Assembly: GCA_009746045.1 (NCBI GenBank)
Contig: RPFO01000178.1
Coordinates: forward strand, 184,255-248,254
Length of the DNA stretch: 64,000 nt
Source of the DNA: Mesostigma viride
Taxonomy: Eukaryota > Streptophyta > Mesostigmatophyceae > Mesostigmatales > Mesostigmataceae
Direction: 5' to 3'
Positions 11,650 to 22,116 of the stretch are shown in pieces. The translations under genes and the position numbers were made by a program. Below the pieces are notes generated by a model. That model was given only the letters and a program-made list of their open reading frames with translations, ran no database searches and had not been told where the DNA came from. The first letter of the stretch is position 1, and the number at the start of each line of letters is the position of its first letter.

Positions 11650-12368
11650 TTATTTGTACATCGCATGCGCCTTCCTCCGTTCATGGCTTGGCTTCAAAAG
11701 GCTGCACTCCCTGCAGCTGACATAGCCATTGGCCAGTTGGTTCTTCCACACGTCTAACTCCCAATTGCACAGTTCCTCCATCTTCTGCATCCGGGGGGGC
11801 GGTGGTGAGGAGCCACGCTTGTCTCGAGGGCCTTGCGCACCGCCTCCTTCATGCGATTGATGAGCTCGAGACCGTGCTCTTCTGCCGTGCGTTCCTTCTC
11901 GAGATCCGGCACGGACTTGATGTACTCGTGAGCGACAAGGTCAGCGTCGTGTCCGAAGACGATGACAGCCCAGAACATCTTGTCAAACACATTCTGGGCA
12001 AGGCACGCCAGATGCTTCCTGTAGCAGTGAGCCTCGGCGACCCACCTCTTCGCTTGACGGAGAAAGATATAGGGCTTCTTGCCAATCAGCAACCGCTTGC
12101 ACATCTTGAGATCGCATGAAGTCATGTGGCGCAGCTCGCCAGGGTTCCTTCGGCGTCTGCGGGAGCGCATCTGAATCTCCTTCTCAATGGCATTCAGCAG
12201 CTCAGTGGCTTCGATCGTCTTTTCCTCTTTCACCTTCTCAAACTGGACCTGCGTGGCCTTGTTGATTCCACACAGTTTGGGCCACGAGAGCTCCACGAGG
12301 CGGTGCACGATTTCTGCAGGCAGGCTGTCGAAGGTGGCAGCCATAGCTGGTTTCGCGGAGTCAGCCAT
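11650..12368 (-). CDS. F-box-like small zinc protein, left-arm copy (gene B), one missing base
   Basis: The chosen start (MADSAKPAMA) lies 65-71 nt downstream of a TATA-like TATTAAG and follows a CT-rich leader. Residues 12-30 (FDSLPAEIVHRLVELSWPKL) resemble the first helices of an F-box, a Skp1-binding module. The rest is helical and basic. The frame runs off at a seven-base C run (11793-11799 on this strand as G7). In the next frame the sequence continues sensibly with a Cys pair (YVSCREC) to a stop at 11650. Total length is consistent with one missing base and a 239-aa product. A role in host ubiquitin ligase recruitment is inference from the F-box-like motif alone. Confidence 0.6.
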
Positions 12369-12851
12369 AGCTGTTTTCGTGGTAGTGGTGGATGGAGAGG
12401 AGGATAGCTGCGAGAGTTGTTGCGTCTCGCGACTTAATAGACGAAGGGATATCCACAGCTGCCACGGGATTGGTCCGCGTCCTGTGGATAAGCGCGGCGC
12501 GAGCGCGACGCGCGCGTCCTGTGGATAAGCGCGGCGCAAATACGGAACGGCGCGGCGCGAGTACGGACCGGTGCACGTCCACGGGATTCTGCCACGTGGC
12601 ACGTGCCATTCCCCGTGGTGACGGCGCCAGAAGTATAAATATAAAACCGCGCCAAATTCAAATTTTTGCCAAGTCTCAACGGCTAAGTATTATTAAATTT
12701 GGACACTTGGGACGTGTGCAATTGTTAATTTTACTTTGATTGCAAGCATGGAAAATAAGACATGATGTTCGTGTGAATTGTTTTCATTAAAAATATAATT
12801 ACTCTTTAATTGTACACAAGTCCACGGGACTAGAGAGATTCTCTGAACTAT

Positions 12852-14117
12852 TTACAGGGCACGCGGGGCGGCCAGTTGGTTCATGACAGCTGCATAGCAG
12901 GACTCTGCGGAGTCGTAGCGGAAAAACGGGAAGCACAGGTCGTGCTTGGAGTCCTTGCCCTCGCAGATGGGGCAGGAGACACTCTTGGTGCCAGCCTCCC
13001 GCAGAGTGTCGAGGACGCACTCGCTGCAGACGACGTCGTTGTCGATGCTGTGGCCGTTGGCGGTGAAGAGGTAGTGCGCCTTCTTGTTGCACACCTTGCA
13101 GGTCTTGGAGGGCACGTCCAACTGGTGGTTGCAGCCCATCTGCTTGCTGGCAGCCTTGACGCCGCAGAACTTGTTCTTCAGATGCTCGAACTCCTTGGTG
13201 CCGGGAGTGACGGTGCTGGTGAGGTTGGACTCGGACAGCGTGAAAGAGACGAAGCTGAGGTGGGAGACATAGTTGCGCTTCTCGCACTCCCACTTGATCC
13301 TGGAGATCTCCTTGGTGAAGTCGCTCTTGAAGTTCTCGATGTCGACCTTGGGCTTCTTGATGGCGTCGTTGAACAGCCCGCAAGACCTCAGGTAGTCGTT
13401 TGTGTCCTCCTGCTTCCTCTTGTAGCCACCGCGAAGAAAGGGCTGGTCGCGCTCCTCGACCTTGACGTTGACCTTGCCAGGGTCGGTGGGGCCGGTGAGA
13501 GCAAAGTTCGGCTCAGAGACGGTGTAGGTGCCTGGCGTGGGCCACTTGATGAACTCGGCGGTGTCCTCCATATCCGGGTAGATCTGGAGCAGCTCGGGGA
13601 ACCTCTTCTTCGTCCGCTCGTGCTCGAACGCGAACTGCTCGAATGCGGGGTCCCAGCAGCTGATGCAGTGCTCGGCCTTGCCGTTGCAGTCGATCTTGAG
13701 GAGATCCACACGAGTCGGCTTCTTGCACTTGGCGCAGTCCTTCGTGGGGATGCTCTTCAGCATGTTGTTCTGCTGAAGGTACTCGCACGAGTCGCAGAAA
13801 TGGCCGTCGCACGGGGAAAAGCTGTGATTGTTGCGCATCTTGTAATCCTCGTCAAACTCGCAGAAGTGCTTGAGAGACCTCATCTTGTCGCAGCCGACGC
13901 AGCGAATGCGCTTCTTGTTCATCATGATGTTGCTCGTCTCGTAGTGATCCATCATGTCGTTCAAAACGCTGCGAGAAGCCTCAGGAAGGTGGACTTCGCA
14001 TGCATGCTCGCCGGTGACTGGGTGGAAAAGAATGTTGAAGTGGCGAGTTTTCTTGACTTTGGGAGCACTGTGCGGCCCACGCTGGCGAGGAGCAGAGATG
14101 GCGGAGGAGGTAGCCAT
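12852..14117 (-). CDS. Cys-rich zinc protein, left-arm copy (gene C)
   Basis: A 421-aa protein from the ATG 80-85 nt after the TATA box at 14197-14202; an upstream in-frame ATG lies too close to that TATA box to be used. Two Cys-rich regions are visible. Residues about 70-155 carry CVGC, then CDGHFCDSC, CAKC and CISC. The C-terminal third has TCKVC, VCSEC and SCPIC spaced like a RING-type cross-brace. The middle is charged and contains a basic GYKRKQED segment. No enzyme signature is evident. The C-terminal module resembles a repeated module in gene E (23898-24875), so the two are probably paralogous. The opposite strand is also fully open, which is a codon-bias effect. Confidence 0.85.
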   Translation of the reverse strand: MATSSAISAPRQRGPHSAPKVKKTRHFNILFHPVTGEHACEVHLPEASRSVLNDMMDHYETSNIMMNKKRIRCVGCDKMRSLKHFCEFDEDYKMRNNHSFSPCDGHFCDSCEYLQQNNMLKSIPTKDCAKCKKPTRVDLLKIDCNGKAEHCISCWDPAFEQFAFEHERTKKRFPELLQIYPDMEDTAEFIKWPTPGTYTVSEPNFALTGPTDPGKVNVKVEERDQPFLRGGYKRKQEDTNDYLRSCGLFNDAIKKPKVDIENFKSDFTKEISRIKWECEKRNYVSHLSFVSFTLSESNLTSTVTPGTKEFEHLKNKFCGVKAASKQMGCNHQLDVPSKTCKVCNKKAHYLFTANGHSIDNDVVCSECVLDTLREAGTKSVSCPICEGKDSKHDLCFPFFRYDSAESCYAAVMNQLAAPRAL

Positions 14118-14196
14118 TGGAGCTGGTTGGTTTTGGTTGCTGAGAGAGCTGGGTGGATGCGAGTGGGATGCGAGGCGAGGTGGTGCAAGTCCTGCA

Positions 14197-14202
14197 TTTA
14201 TA
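14197..14202 (-). promoter_or_regulatory. TATA box of gene C, left arm
   Basis: TATAAA directly follows CCCGTGGG, 80-85 nt before the ATG at 14117. The mirror site is 19028-19033. Confidence 0.8.
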
Positions 14203-14219
14203 CCCACGGGGCTGCAATT

Positions 14220-14860
14220 CCCGTGGTCTAGAAGAATTCAGCAGATCGACGGCTCGTGGCTCGCCACGAGGTTTGTAACGGGAAACGGTATGACGGTTAC
14301 GAGGAAAATTTTCCCGTGGCCATACATTTTGAGCGTTATTTTGCCACGGGATTTGTAACGTAAAAAATCTTTCCCCGTGGCAAAAATATCCGACAGTTAC
14401 TTTGCCGCGGGACCGGAATCGGATTTTTTTCTGTCCCCGTGGACGGATATTTTCGAGCGTTATTTTGCCACGGGATTTGTAACGTAAAAATCTTTCCCGT
14501 GGCAAAAATATCCGACAGTTACTTTGCCACGGGGCCCGAATCGGTTTTTTTTCTGTCCCCGTGGACGGATATTTTCGAGCGTTATTTTGCCACGGGATTT
14601 GTAACGTAAAAATTCTTTCCCCGTGGCAAAATATCCGACAGTTACTCTGCCACGGGGCTCAAAACCGAAAATCCTTAATCCCCGTGGACGGATATTTCTG
14701 ACCGTTACGCTGCCACGGGACTTGTAACGTAAAAAAACGCGTCCCGTGGATAAGGTTTCGGCGCATAAACGACGAACGCGCTTCCACGTAGCCAGATTGC
14801 CCGTGCAAGACCACGTAGATAGCCTGGCAGCCACGGGACCGTCTCGTCAACCAAGGCCTG
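14220..14860. repeat. Promoter repeat array between genes C and D, left arm
   Basis: A 121-125-bp unit starts with TGCCACGGGA at 14342, 14467, 14588 and 14711. Each unit holds CCACGGG or CCCGTGG several times, GTAACGTAAAAA, ATATCCGACAGTTAC and GGATATTTTCGAGCGTTA. It fills the gap between two divergent promoters, so it is probably a shared cis-regulatory array. The mirror array is at 18369-19009. Confidence 0.8.
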
Positions 14861-14866
14861 CGCAGG

Positions 14867-14872
14867 TATAAA
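14867..14872 (+). promoter_or_regulatory. TATA box of gene D, left arm
   Basis: TATAAA in CAGGTATAAAGACC, 75-80 nt before the ATG, followed by a leader rich in CTCGCC/CTCACC. The mirror site is 18357-18362. Confidence 0.8.
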
Positions 14873-14946
14873 GACCAGACTTCCTCGTCTCCTCGCCACT
14901 CGCTCACCTCACATCAGCTCAGCACACCAAAACTCTCTCACTGGAT

Positions 14947-16131
14947 ATGGCTTCCCGCCCCAGATACGCAGCTAGCTACAACTTTGGCCGTGGTGTTACT
15001 GGAGCTAGTGGCAGTGGCAGTGGAAGTGGCAGGGGAAAGCGACGTGCTGCGAGGAACACGGCTACTGGAGAAGCAGGTTTGTGACGAGCCTTTGTTTTTT
15101 TGCACCCAAAAGCGCTTTTTCTTGTCGTTTCCGCCTTTTGGTACTCATTTCTTGTTATGTTTTCTTGCCCCCACACACCCGTGCATGCAGAACTGACCGC
15201 TGAACAACGGCAGCTTCACAGGGCTAACAAGCCTGTGCCCGTGCACGATAATCACGGGGACTTCGACACAAGAAACAACGTGTTTCCCTATCTGGAGAAC
15301 ACTTTCAAGGTGGCGAAGCTCGTCCTGGACTTGAGCAAGATCGAATGCGCCATTTGCGCGGAGGAGAGAGACAAGTATGTCACTCTCATGCTGGAGAACG
15401 AGCCCGCGCACGCATGCTCCATCATCATCTGCGACACCTGTGCCACTACCAAGCTTCACACGTTCAGAAACCAGTGCCCGCAGTGCCGCAAGCCGCTGAG
15501 CTCGTCTGGGCAGCTGTTCGTCCCCAACCCGCAGCTCAACAGCCTGGCGTCGAGGACGCAGTACAGGGCCTGCGAACACCCCGGCTGCTTTACGATCATC
15601 CCAAGCAACATGATGGCGGCGCACGAGGAGGAGTGCGAGTACAACGTCTACACCTGTGGCAACACCGTCTCGTTCCGCCTGCTGGACAACGAGACGCTTT
15701 CTTCCAAGATGTGCTGCGGCTATGAGGGCAAGAAACGCGCCGTCGAGGAGCACATGGAGACTTGCCCGGAGGCTGAGTCTGCGAAGAAGCTTAGCGCAAT
15801 GATGGGCGTGTTTGACAAGGTGGAGGCGCTCTCAGCTGCAATGGAGCGCGACAGCCCAGACGTCTTCAAGCGCATGGCTCAGTTGTTTGGGGTGACCACG
15901 GAGAAGGCCAGGCGCATCCTTGCCAGCCTGCCTGGAGCGAGTGCTGCCGGCCCTTCTTCCCAGCGTGCTCCTCGTCCAGGGGAAGCAGTGGACACAGCAA
16001 TCCCCGTCGACGCCCCCACTGACCCAATCAGTGATCTCGTGGACGCCATAGACGCTGACGTTGCTGCACAGGGCGTCGACGACGAGGCTGCAGACCCCAC
16101 CTGGACTCCGGCTGGCAACCAGGACGACTGA
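14947..16131 (+). CDS. RING/TRAF-type zinc-finger protein with one intron, left-arm copy (gene D)
   Basis: Exon 1 is 14947-15076, the intron 15077-15190 and exon 2 15191-16131. The joined product is 356 aa and the phase is exact. A Gly/Ser/Arg N-terminus is followed at about residues 96-150 by a RING finger (CAIC, HAC, CDTC, CPQC) and then a TRAF-type zinc region (CEHPGC, HEEEC, YTC, CC, H-C) to about residue 235. The C-terminus is helical then acidic. This order is typical of RING E3 ubiquitin ligases of the SIAH/TRAF kind, which act with an E2 enzyme, so the protein may redirect host ubiquitination. TATAAA lies at 14867-14872, 75-80 nt upstream, followed by a CT-rich leader. AATAAA signals lie about 150 nt downstream of the stop. 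Confidence 0.85.
15077..15190 (+). other. Spliceosomal intron in gene D, left arm
   Basis: A 114-nt intron begins GTTTGTGA and ends in a pyrimidine-rich stretch, then GCATGCAG. It sits in phase 1 (after the first base of codon 44). It contains in-frame stops, and its removal joins a TATA-linked ATG exon to the RING exon. Confidence 0.85.
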
Positions 16132-17097
16132 ACAGTTACAGCTGACAGCATTGGATGTCAAAAACCCCTCTAGTTTAGAGACAAGGGCCATAGTTAGAAA
16201 CCAGCCCATCCACGGGGTTTAGGTGACAGGCAGTAGAAGAAACACCCCACACACTGGGGACTTGGACAGGAAAGATGTGGATGTTTGTAATAAAGATGTG
16301 GATGTTTGCAAAACCAGTTTGAAAAAATATCTAAGCTGCACATTAGTATAAGTATGGTAAGTTTCCAGCAGGCCACGTGGCAGCCACAAAGCCCGATCCC
16401 CGTGGTAGCCGGCGCAGTACGGATCCCGTAGGAATCCACGAGATATTTCCGAGATATTTCCGAGATATTTTAGATATTTTCAGATATTTTGAAAATATCC
16501 CAGGGACCCCGTGGACTCCCAGGGGAATCGTAACCGAAAATCGGACTCGCGGCCGGCGATCGGAGGAGCCACCACGGGAAAATCCCGTTTTTTTTTCGGG
16601 TGTGTCCTCAGAACGTTCTGAGGACACACCCGAAAAAAAAACGGGATTTTCCCGTGGTGGCTCCTCCGATCGCCGGCCGCGAGTCCGATTTTCGGTTACG
16701 ATTCCCCTGGGAGTCCACGGGGTCCCTGGGATATTTTCAAAATATCTGAAAATATCTAAAATATCTCGGAAATATCTCGGAAATATCTCGTGGATTCCTA
16801 CGGGATCCGTACTGCGCCGGCTACCACGGGGATCGGGCTTTGTGGCTGCCACGTGGCCTGCTGGAAACTTACCATACTTATACTAATGTGCAGCTTAGAT
16901 ATTTTTTCAAACTGGTTTTGCAAACATCCACATCTTTATTACAAACATCCACATCTTTCCTGTCCAAGTCCCCAGTGTGTGGGGTGTTTCTTCTACTGCC
17001 TGTCACCTAAACCCCGTGGATGGGCTGGTTTCTAACTATGGCCCTTGTCTCTAAACTAGAGGGGTTTTTGACATCCAATGCTGTCAGCTGTAACTGT
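16132..17097. other. Gene-free segment across the palindrome axis
   Basis: This stretch lies between the convergent D genes. It holds AATAAAG-type poly(A) signals beside a repeated GATGTGGATGTTTG, several CCACGGG motifs and an AT-rich GAGATATTT repeat block (16440-16500 and mirror). The only long frames are the symmetric ones across the axis. Confidence 0.7.
16575..16654. other. Centre of symmetry of the palindrome
   Basis: The axis lies between 16614 and 16615 in CAGAACGTTCTG. On both sides follow AGGACACACCCG and an A8/T8 tract. The symmetric open frames spanning the axis in both directions are mirror images of one another and do not look like a gene. Confidence 0.9.
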
Positions 17098-18282
17098 TCA
17101 GTCGTCCTGGTTGCCAGCCGGAGTCCAGGTGGGGTCTGCAGCCTCGTCGTCGACGCCCTGTGCAGCAACGTCAGCGTCTATGGCGTCCACGAGATCACTG
17201 ATTGGGTCAGTGGGGGCGTCGACGGGGATTGCTGTGTCCACTGCTTCCCCTGGACGAGGAGCACGCTGGGAAGAAGGGCCGGCAGCACTCGCTCCAGGCA
17301 GGCTGGCAAGGATGCGCCTGGCCTTCTCCGTGGTCACCCCAAACAACTGAGCCATGCGCTTGAAGACGTCTGGGCTGTCGCGCTCCATTGCAGCTGAGAG
17401 CGCCTCCACCTTGTCAAACACGCCCATCATTGCGCTAAGCTTCTTCGCAGACTCAGCCTCCGGGCAAGTCTCCATGTGCTCCTCGACGGCGCGTTTCTTG
17501 CCCTCATAGCCGCAGCACATCTTGGAAGAAAGCGTCTCGTTGTCCAGCAGGCGGAACGAGACGGTGTTGCCACAGGTGTAGACGTTGTACTCGCACTCCT
17601 CCTCGTGCGCCGCCATCATGTTGCTTGGGATGATCGTAAAGCAGCCGGGGTGTTCGCAGGCCCTGTACTGCGTCCTCGACGCCAGGCTGTTGAGCTGCGG
17701 GTTGGGGACGAACAGCTGCCCAGACGAGCTCAGCGGCTTGCGGCACTGCGGGCACTGGTTTCTGAACGTGTGAAGCTTGGTAGTGGCACAGGTGTCGCAG
17801 ATGATGATGGAGCATGCGTGCGCGGGCTCGTTCTCCAGCATGAGAGTGACATACTTGTCTCTCTCCTCCGCGCAAATGGCGCATTCGATCTTGCTCAAGT
17901 CCAGGACGAGCTTCGCCACCTTGAAAGTGTTCTCCAGATAGGGAAACACGTTGTTTCTTGTGTCGAAGTCCCCGTGATTATCGTGCACGGGCACAGGCTT
18001 GTTAGCCCTGTGAAGCTGCCGTTGTTCAGCGGTCAGTTCTGCATGCACGGGTGTGTGGGGGCAAGAAAACATAACAAGAAATGAGTACCAAAAGGCGGAA
18101 ACGACAAGAAAAAGCGCTTTTGGGTGCAAAAAAACAAAGGCTCGTCACAAACCTGCTTCTCCAGTAGCCGTGTTCCTCGCAGCACGTCGCTTTCCCCTGC
18201 CACTTCCACTGCCACTGCCACTAGCTCCAGTAACACCACGGCCAAAGTTGTAGCTAGCTGCGTATCTGGGGCGGGAAGCCAT
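17098..18282 (-). CDS. RING/TRAF-type zinc-finger protein with one intron, right-arm copy (gene D)
   Basis: Mirror copy of 14947-16131. Exon 1 is 18153-18282, the intron 18039-18152 and exon 2 17098-18038. The TATA box is at 18357-18362. The two D copies point at each other across 966 bp that contains the palindrome centre. Confidence 0.85.
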
Positions 18283-18368
18283 ATCCAGTGAGAGAGTTTT
18301 GGTGTGCTGAGCTGATGTGAGGTGAGCGAGTGGCGAGGAGACGAGGAAGTCTGGTCTTTATACCTGCG

Positions 18369-19009
18369 CAGGCCTTGGTTGACGAGACGGTCCCGTGGCT
18401 GCCAGGCTATCTACGTGGTCTTGCACGGGCAATCTGGCTACGTGGAAGCGCGTTCGTCGTTTATGCGCCGAAACCTTATCCACGGGACGCGTTTTTTTAC
18501 GTTACAAGTCCCGTGGCAGCGTAACGGTCAGAAATATCCGTCCACGGGGATTAAGGATTTTCGGTTTTGAGCCCCGTGGCAGAGTAACTGTCGGATATTT
18601 TGCCACGGGGAAAGAATTTTTACGTTACAAATCCCGTGGCAAAATAACGCTCGAAAATATCCGTCCACGGGGACAGAAAAAAAACCGATTCGGGCCCCGT
18701 GGCAAAGTAACTGTCGGATATTTTTGCCACGGGAAAAGATTTTTACGTTACAAATCCCGTGGCAAAATAACGCTCGAAAATATCCGTCCACGGGGACAGA
18801 AAAAAATCCGATTCCGGTCCCGCGGCAAAGTAACTGTCGGATATTTTTGCCACGGGGAAAGATTTTTTACGTTACAAATCCCGTGGCAAAATAACGCTCA
18901 AAATGTATGGCCACGGGAAAATTTTCCTCGTAACCGTCATACCGTTTCCCGTTACAAACCTCGTGGCGAGCCACGAGCCGTCGATCTGCTGAATTCTTCT
19001 AGACCACGG
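18369..19009. repeat. Promoter repeat array between genes D and C, right arm
   Basis: Mirror image of 14220-14860. One A-run near 18734 is one base longer than in the left arm, the only difference seen here. Confidence 0.8.
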
Positions 19010-19112
19010 GAATTGCAGCCCCGTGGGTATAAATGCAGGACTTGCACCACCTCGCCTCGCATCCCACTCGCATCCACCCAGCTCTCTCAGCAACCAAAAC
19101 CAACCAGCTCCA

Positions 19113-20378
19113 ATGGCTACCTCCTCCGCCATCTCTGCTCCTCGCCAGCGTGGGCCGCACAGTGCTCCCAAAGTCAAGAAAACTCGCCACTTCAACATTC
19201 TTTTCCACCCAGTCACCGGCGAGCATGCATGCGAAGTCCACCTTCCTGAGGCTTCTCGCAGCGTTTTGAACGACATGATGGATCACTACGAGACGAGCAA
19301 CATCATGATGAACAAGAAGCGCATTCGCTGCGTCGGCTGCGACAAGATGAGGTCTCTCAAGCACTTCTGCGAGTTTGACGAGGATTACAAGATGCGCAAC
19401 AATCACAGCTTTTCCCCGTGCGACGGCCATTTCTGCGACTCGTGCGAGTACCTTCAGCAGAACAACATGCTGAAGAGCATCCCCACGAAGGACTGCGCCA
19501 AGTGCAAGAAGCCGACTCGTGTGGATCTCCTCAAGATCGACTGCAACGGCAAGGCCGAGCACTGCATCAGCTGCTGGGACCCCGCATTCGAGCAGTTCGC
19601 GTTCGAGCACGAGCGGACGAAGAAGAGGTTCCCCGAGCTGCTCCAGATCTACCCGGATATGGAGGACACCGCCGAGTTCATCAAGTGGCCCACGCCAGGC
19701 ACCTACACCGTCTCTGAGCCGAACTTTGCTCTCACCGGCCCCACCGACCCTGGCAAGGTCAACGTCAAGGTCGAGGAGCGCGACCAGCCCTTTCTTCGCG
19801 GTGGCTACAAGAGGAAGCAGGAGGACACAAACGACTACCTGAGGTCTTGCGGGCTGTTCAACGACGCCATCAAGAAGCCCAAGGTCGACATCGAGAACTT
19901 CAAGAGCGACTTCACCAAGGAGATCTCCAGGATCAAGTGGGAGTGCGAGAAGCGCAACTATGTCTCCCACCTCAGCTTCGTCTCTTTCACGCTGTCCGAG
20001 TCCAACCTCACCAGCACCGTCACTCCCGGCACCAAGGAGTTCGAGCATCTGAAGAACAAGTTCTGCGGCGTCAAGGCTGCCAGCAAGCAGATGGGCTGCA
20101 ACCACCAGTTGGACGTGCCCTCCAAGACCTGCAAGGTGTGCAACAAGAAGGCGCACTACCTCTTCACCGCCAACGGCCACAGCATCGACAACGACGTCGT
20201 CTGCAGCGAGTGCGTCCTCGACACTCTGCGGGAGGCTGGCACCAAGAGTGTCTCCTGCCCCATCTGCGAGGGCAAGGACTCCAAGCACGACCTGTGCTTC
20301 CCGTTTTTCCGCTACGACTCCGCAGAGTCCTGCTATGCAGCTGTCATGAACCAACTGGCCGCCCCGCGTGCCCTGTAA
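19113..20378 (+). CDS. Cys-rich zinc protein, right-arm copy (gene C)
   Basis: Identical mirror copy of 12852-14117, 421 aa. TATAAA at 19028-19033 and a CT-rich leader precede the ATG. A shared 3' motif (ATTTTTAATGAAAAC) lies about 58 nt after the stop. Being intact in both arms over 1.27 kb argues that the arms are either very recent or the same DNA read twice. Confidence 0.85.
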   Translation: MATSSAISAPRQRGPHSAPKVKKTRHFNILFHPVTGEHACEVHLPEASRSVLNDMMDHYETSNIMMNKKRIRCVGCDKMRSLKHFCEFDEDYKMRNNHSFSPCDGHFCDSCEYLQQNNMLKSIPTKDCAKCKKPTRVDLLKIDCNGKAEHCISCWDPAFEQFAFEHERTKKRFPELLQIYPDMEDTAEFIKWPTPGTYTVSEPNFALTGPTDPGKVNVKVEERDQPFLRGGYKRKQEDTNDYLRSCGLFNDAIKKPKVDIENFKSDFTKEISRIKWECEKRNYVSHLSFVSFTLSESNLTSTVTPGTKEFEHLKNKFCGVKAASKQMGCNHQLDVPSKTCKVCNKKAHYLFTANGHSIDNDVVCSECVLDTLREAGTKSVSCPICEGKDSKHDLCFPFFRYDSAESCYAAVMNQLAAPRAL

Positions 20379-20861
20379 ATAGTTCAGAGAATCTCTCTAG
20401 TCCCGTGGACTTGTGTACAATTAAAGAGTAATTATATTTTTAATGAAAACAATTCACACGAACATCATGTCTTATTTTCCATGCTTGCAATCAAAGTAAA
20501 ATTAACAATTGCACACGTCCCAAGTGTCCAAATTTAATAATACTTAGCCGTTGAGACTTGGCAAAAATTTGAATTTGGCGCGGTTTTATATTTATACTTC
20601 TGGCGCCGTCACCACGGGGAATGGCACGTGCCACGTGGCAGAATCCCGTGGACGTGCACCGGTCCGTACTCGCGCCGCGCCGTTCCGTATTTGCGCCGCG
20701 CTTATCCACAGGACGCGCGCGTCGCGCTCGCGCCGCGCTTATCCACAGGACGCGGACCAATCCCGTGGCAGCTGTGGATATCCCTTCGTCTATTAAGTCG
20801 CGAGACGCAACAACTCTCGCAGCTATCCTCCTCTCCATCCACCACTACCACGAAAACAGCT

Positions 20862-21580
20862 ATGGCTGACTCCGCGAAACCAGCTATGGCTGCCACCTTC
20901 GACAGCCTGCCTGCAGAAATCGTGCACCGCCTCGTGGAGCTCTCGTGGCCCAAACTGTGTGGAATCAACAAGGCCACGCAGGTCCAGTTTGAGAAGGTGA
21001 AAGAGGAAAAGACGATCGAAGCCACTGAGCTGCTGAATGCCATTGAGAAGGAGATTCAGATGCGCTCCCGCAGACGCCGAAGGAACCCTGGCGAGCTGCG
21101 CCACATGACTTCATGCGATCTCAAGATGTGCAAGCGGTTGCTGATTGGCAAGAAGCCCTATATCTTTCTCCGTCAAGCGAAGAGGTGGGTCGCCGAGGCT
21201 CACTGCTACAGGAAGCATCTGGCGTGCCTTGCCCAGAATGTGTTTGACAAGATGTTCTGGGCTGTCATCGTCTTCGGACACGACGCTGACCTTGTCGCTC
21301 ACGAGTACATCAAGTCCGTGCCGGATCTCGAGAAGGAACGCACGGCAGAAGAGCACGGTCTCGAGCTCATCAATCGCATGAAGGAGGCGGTGCGCAAGGC
21401 CCTCGAGACAAGCGTGGCTCCTCACCACCGCCCCCCCGGATGCAGAAGATGGAGGAACTGTGCAATTGGGAGTTAGACGTGTGGAAGAACCAACTGGCCA
21501 ATGGCTATGTCAGCTGCAGGGAGTGCAGCCTTTTGAAGCCAAGCCATGAACGGAGGAAGGCGCATGCGATGTACAAATAA
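20862..21580 (+). CDS. F-box-like small zinc protein, right-arm copy (gene B), one missing base
   Basis: Mirror copy of 11650-12368 with the same C7 run (21431-21437) and the same frame break. Both arms share the break, so either the same systematic miscall hit both strands or the break is real and predates the duplication. The TATA-like TATTAAG lies at 20791-20797, 71 nt before the ATG. Confidence 0.6.
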
Positions 21581-22116
21581 GTACTTCCACTCCTACATTG
21601 AGAAAAGGAGTGTTGAAATGATTACTGTATTTTATTTTCTAATAAAAGCGTTTACGTAAACAAAGAGTCCTCACATCTCATGCATTATAAATAGGCCAAT
21701 TAACAAATGCAATAGGTACGTAGCATATACTGAGCATACAAAACAGGGTGCAAGTGACAGAATTCAAAAAGACTTAGCCGTTTAGGAGCTACACTTACTA
21801 GCACGGCCCCCTTAGTGCCCAGGACTTGGTGAAAATTCGGGACTTTGCACAGAAACACGCCTAACGCCGCGCCGGTACTGCGTACGACAGAAGTAAGGGC
21901 GTATGACACGGTGCTCGGGACTTGTGCAAATTTAATTACTGACAAAGTACGCGCACTTGACCAATGCTAATTACTGTCAAAGTACCCACGGAGCGGCGCT
22001 AGGCACTGGGCCAATTGGCCCTTGCACAATGCATGCTCGGCCCCTAGCCGCAATGCAAAGGAATTTAATAATAATGGGTGGGATGAATTAAACTCCATAG
22101 CCGTCGACAGGCAAAG

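Noticed and set aside
12876..14231. A 451-codon open frame on the strand opposite gene C (and its mirror at 18999-20354)
   Set aside because: It covers the zinc protein exactly. Its product is Leu/Val/Ala-rich low complexity, a normal shadow of GC-ending codons on the other strand; the TATA box and leader belong to gene C.
16343..16886. Two identical 169-codon frames facing each other across the palindrome axis
   Set aside because: They are the same sequence read from both strands, Arg/Ser/Pro-rich and repeat-derived, with no start context.
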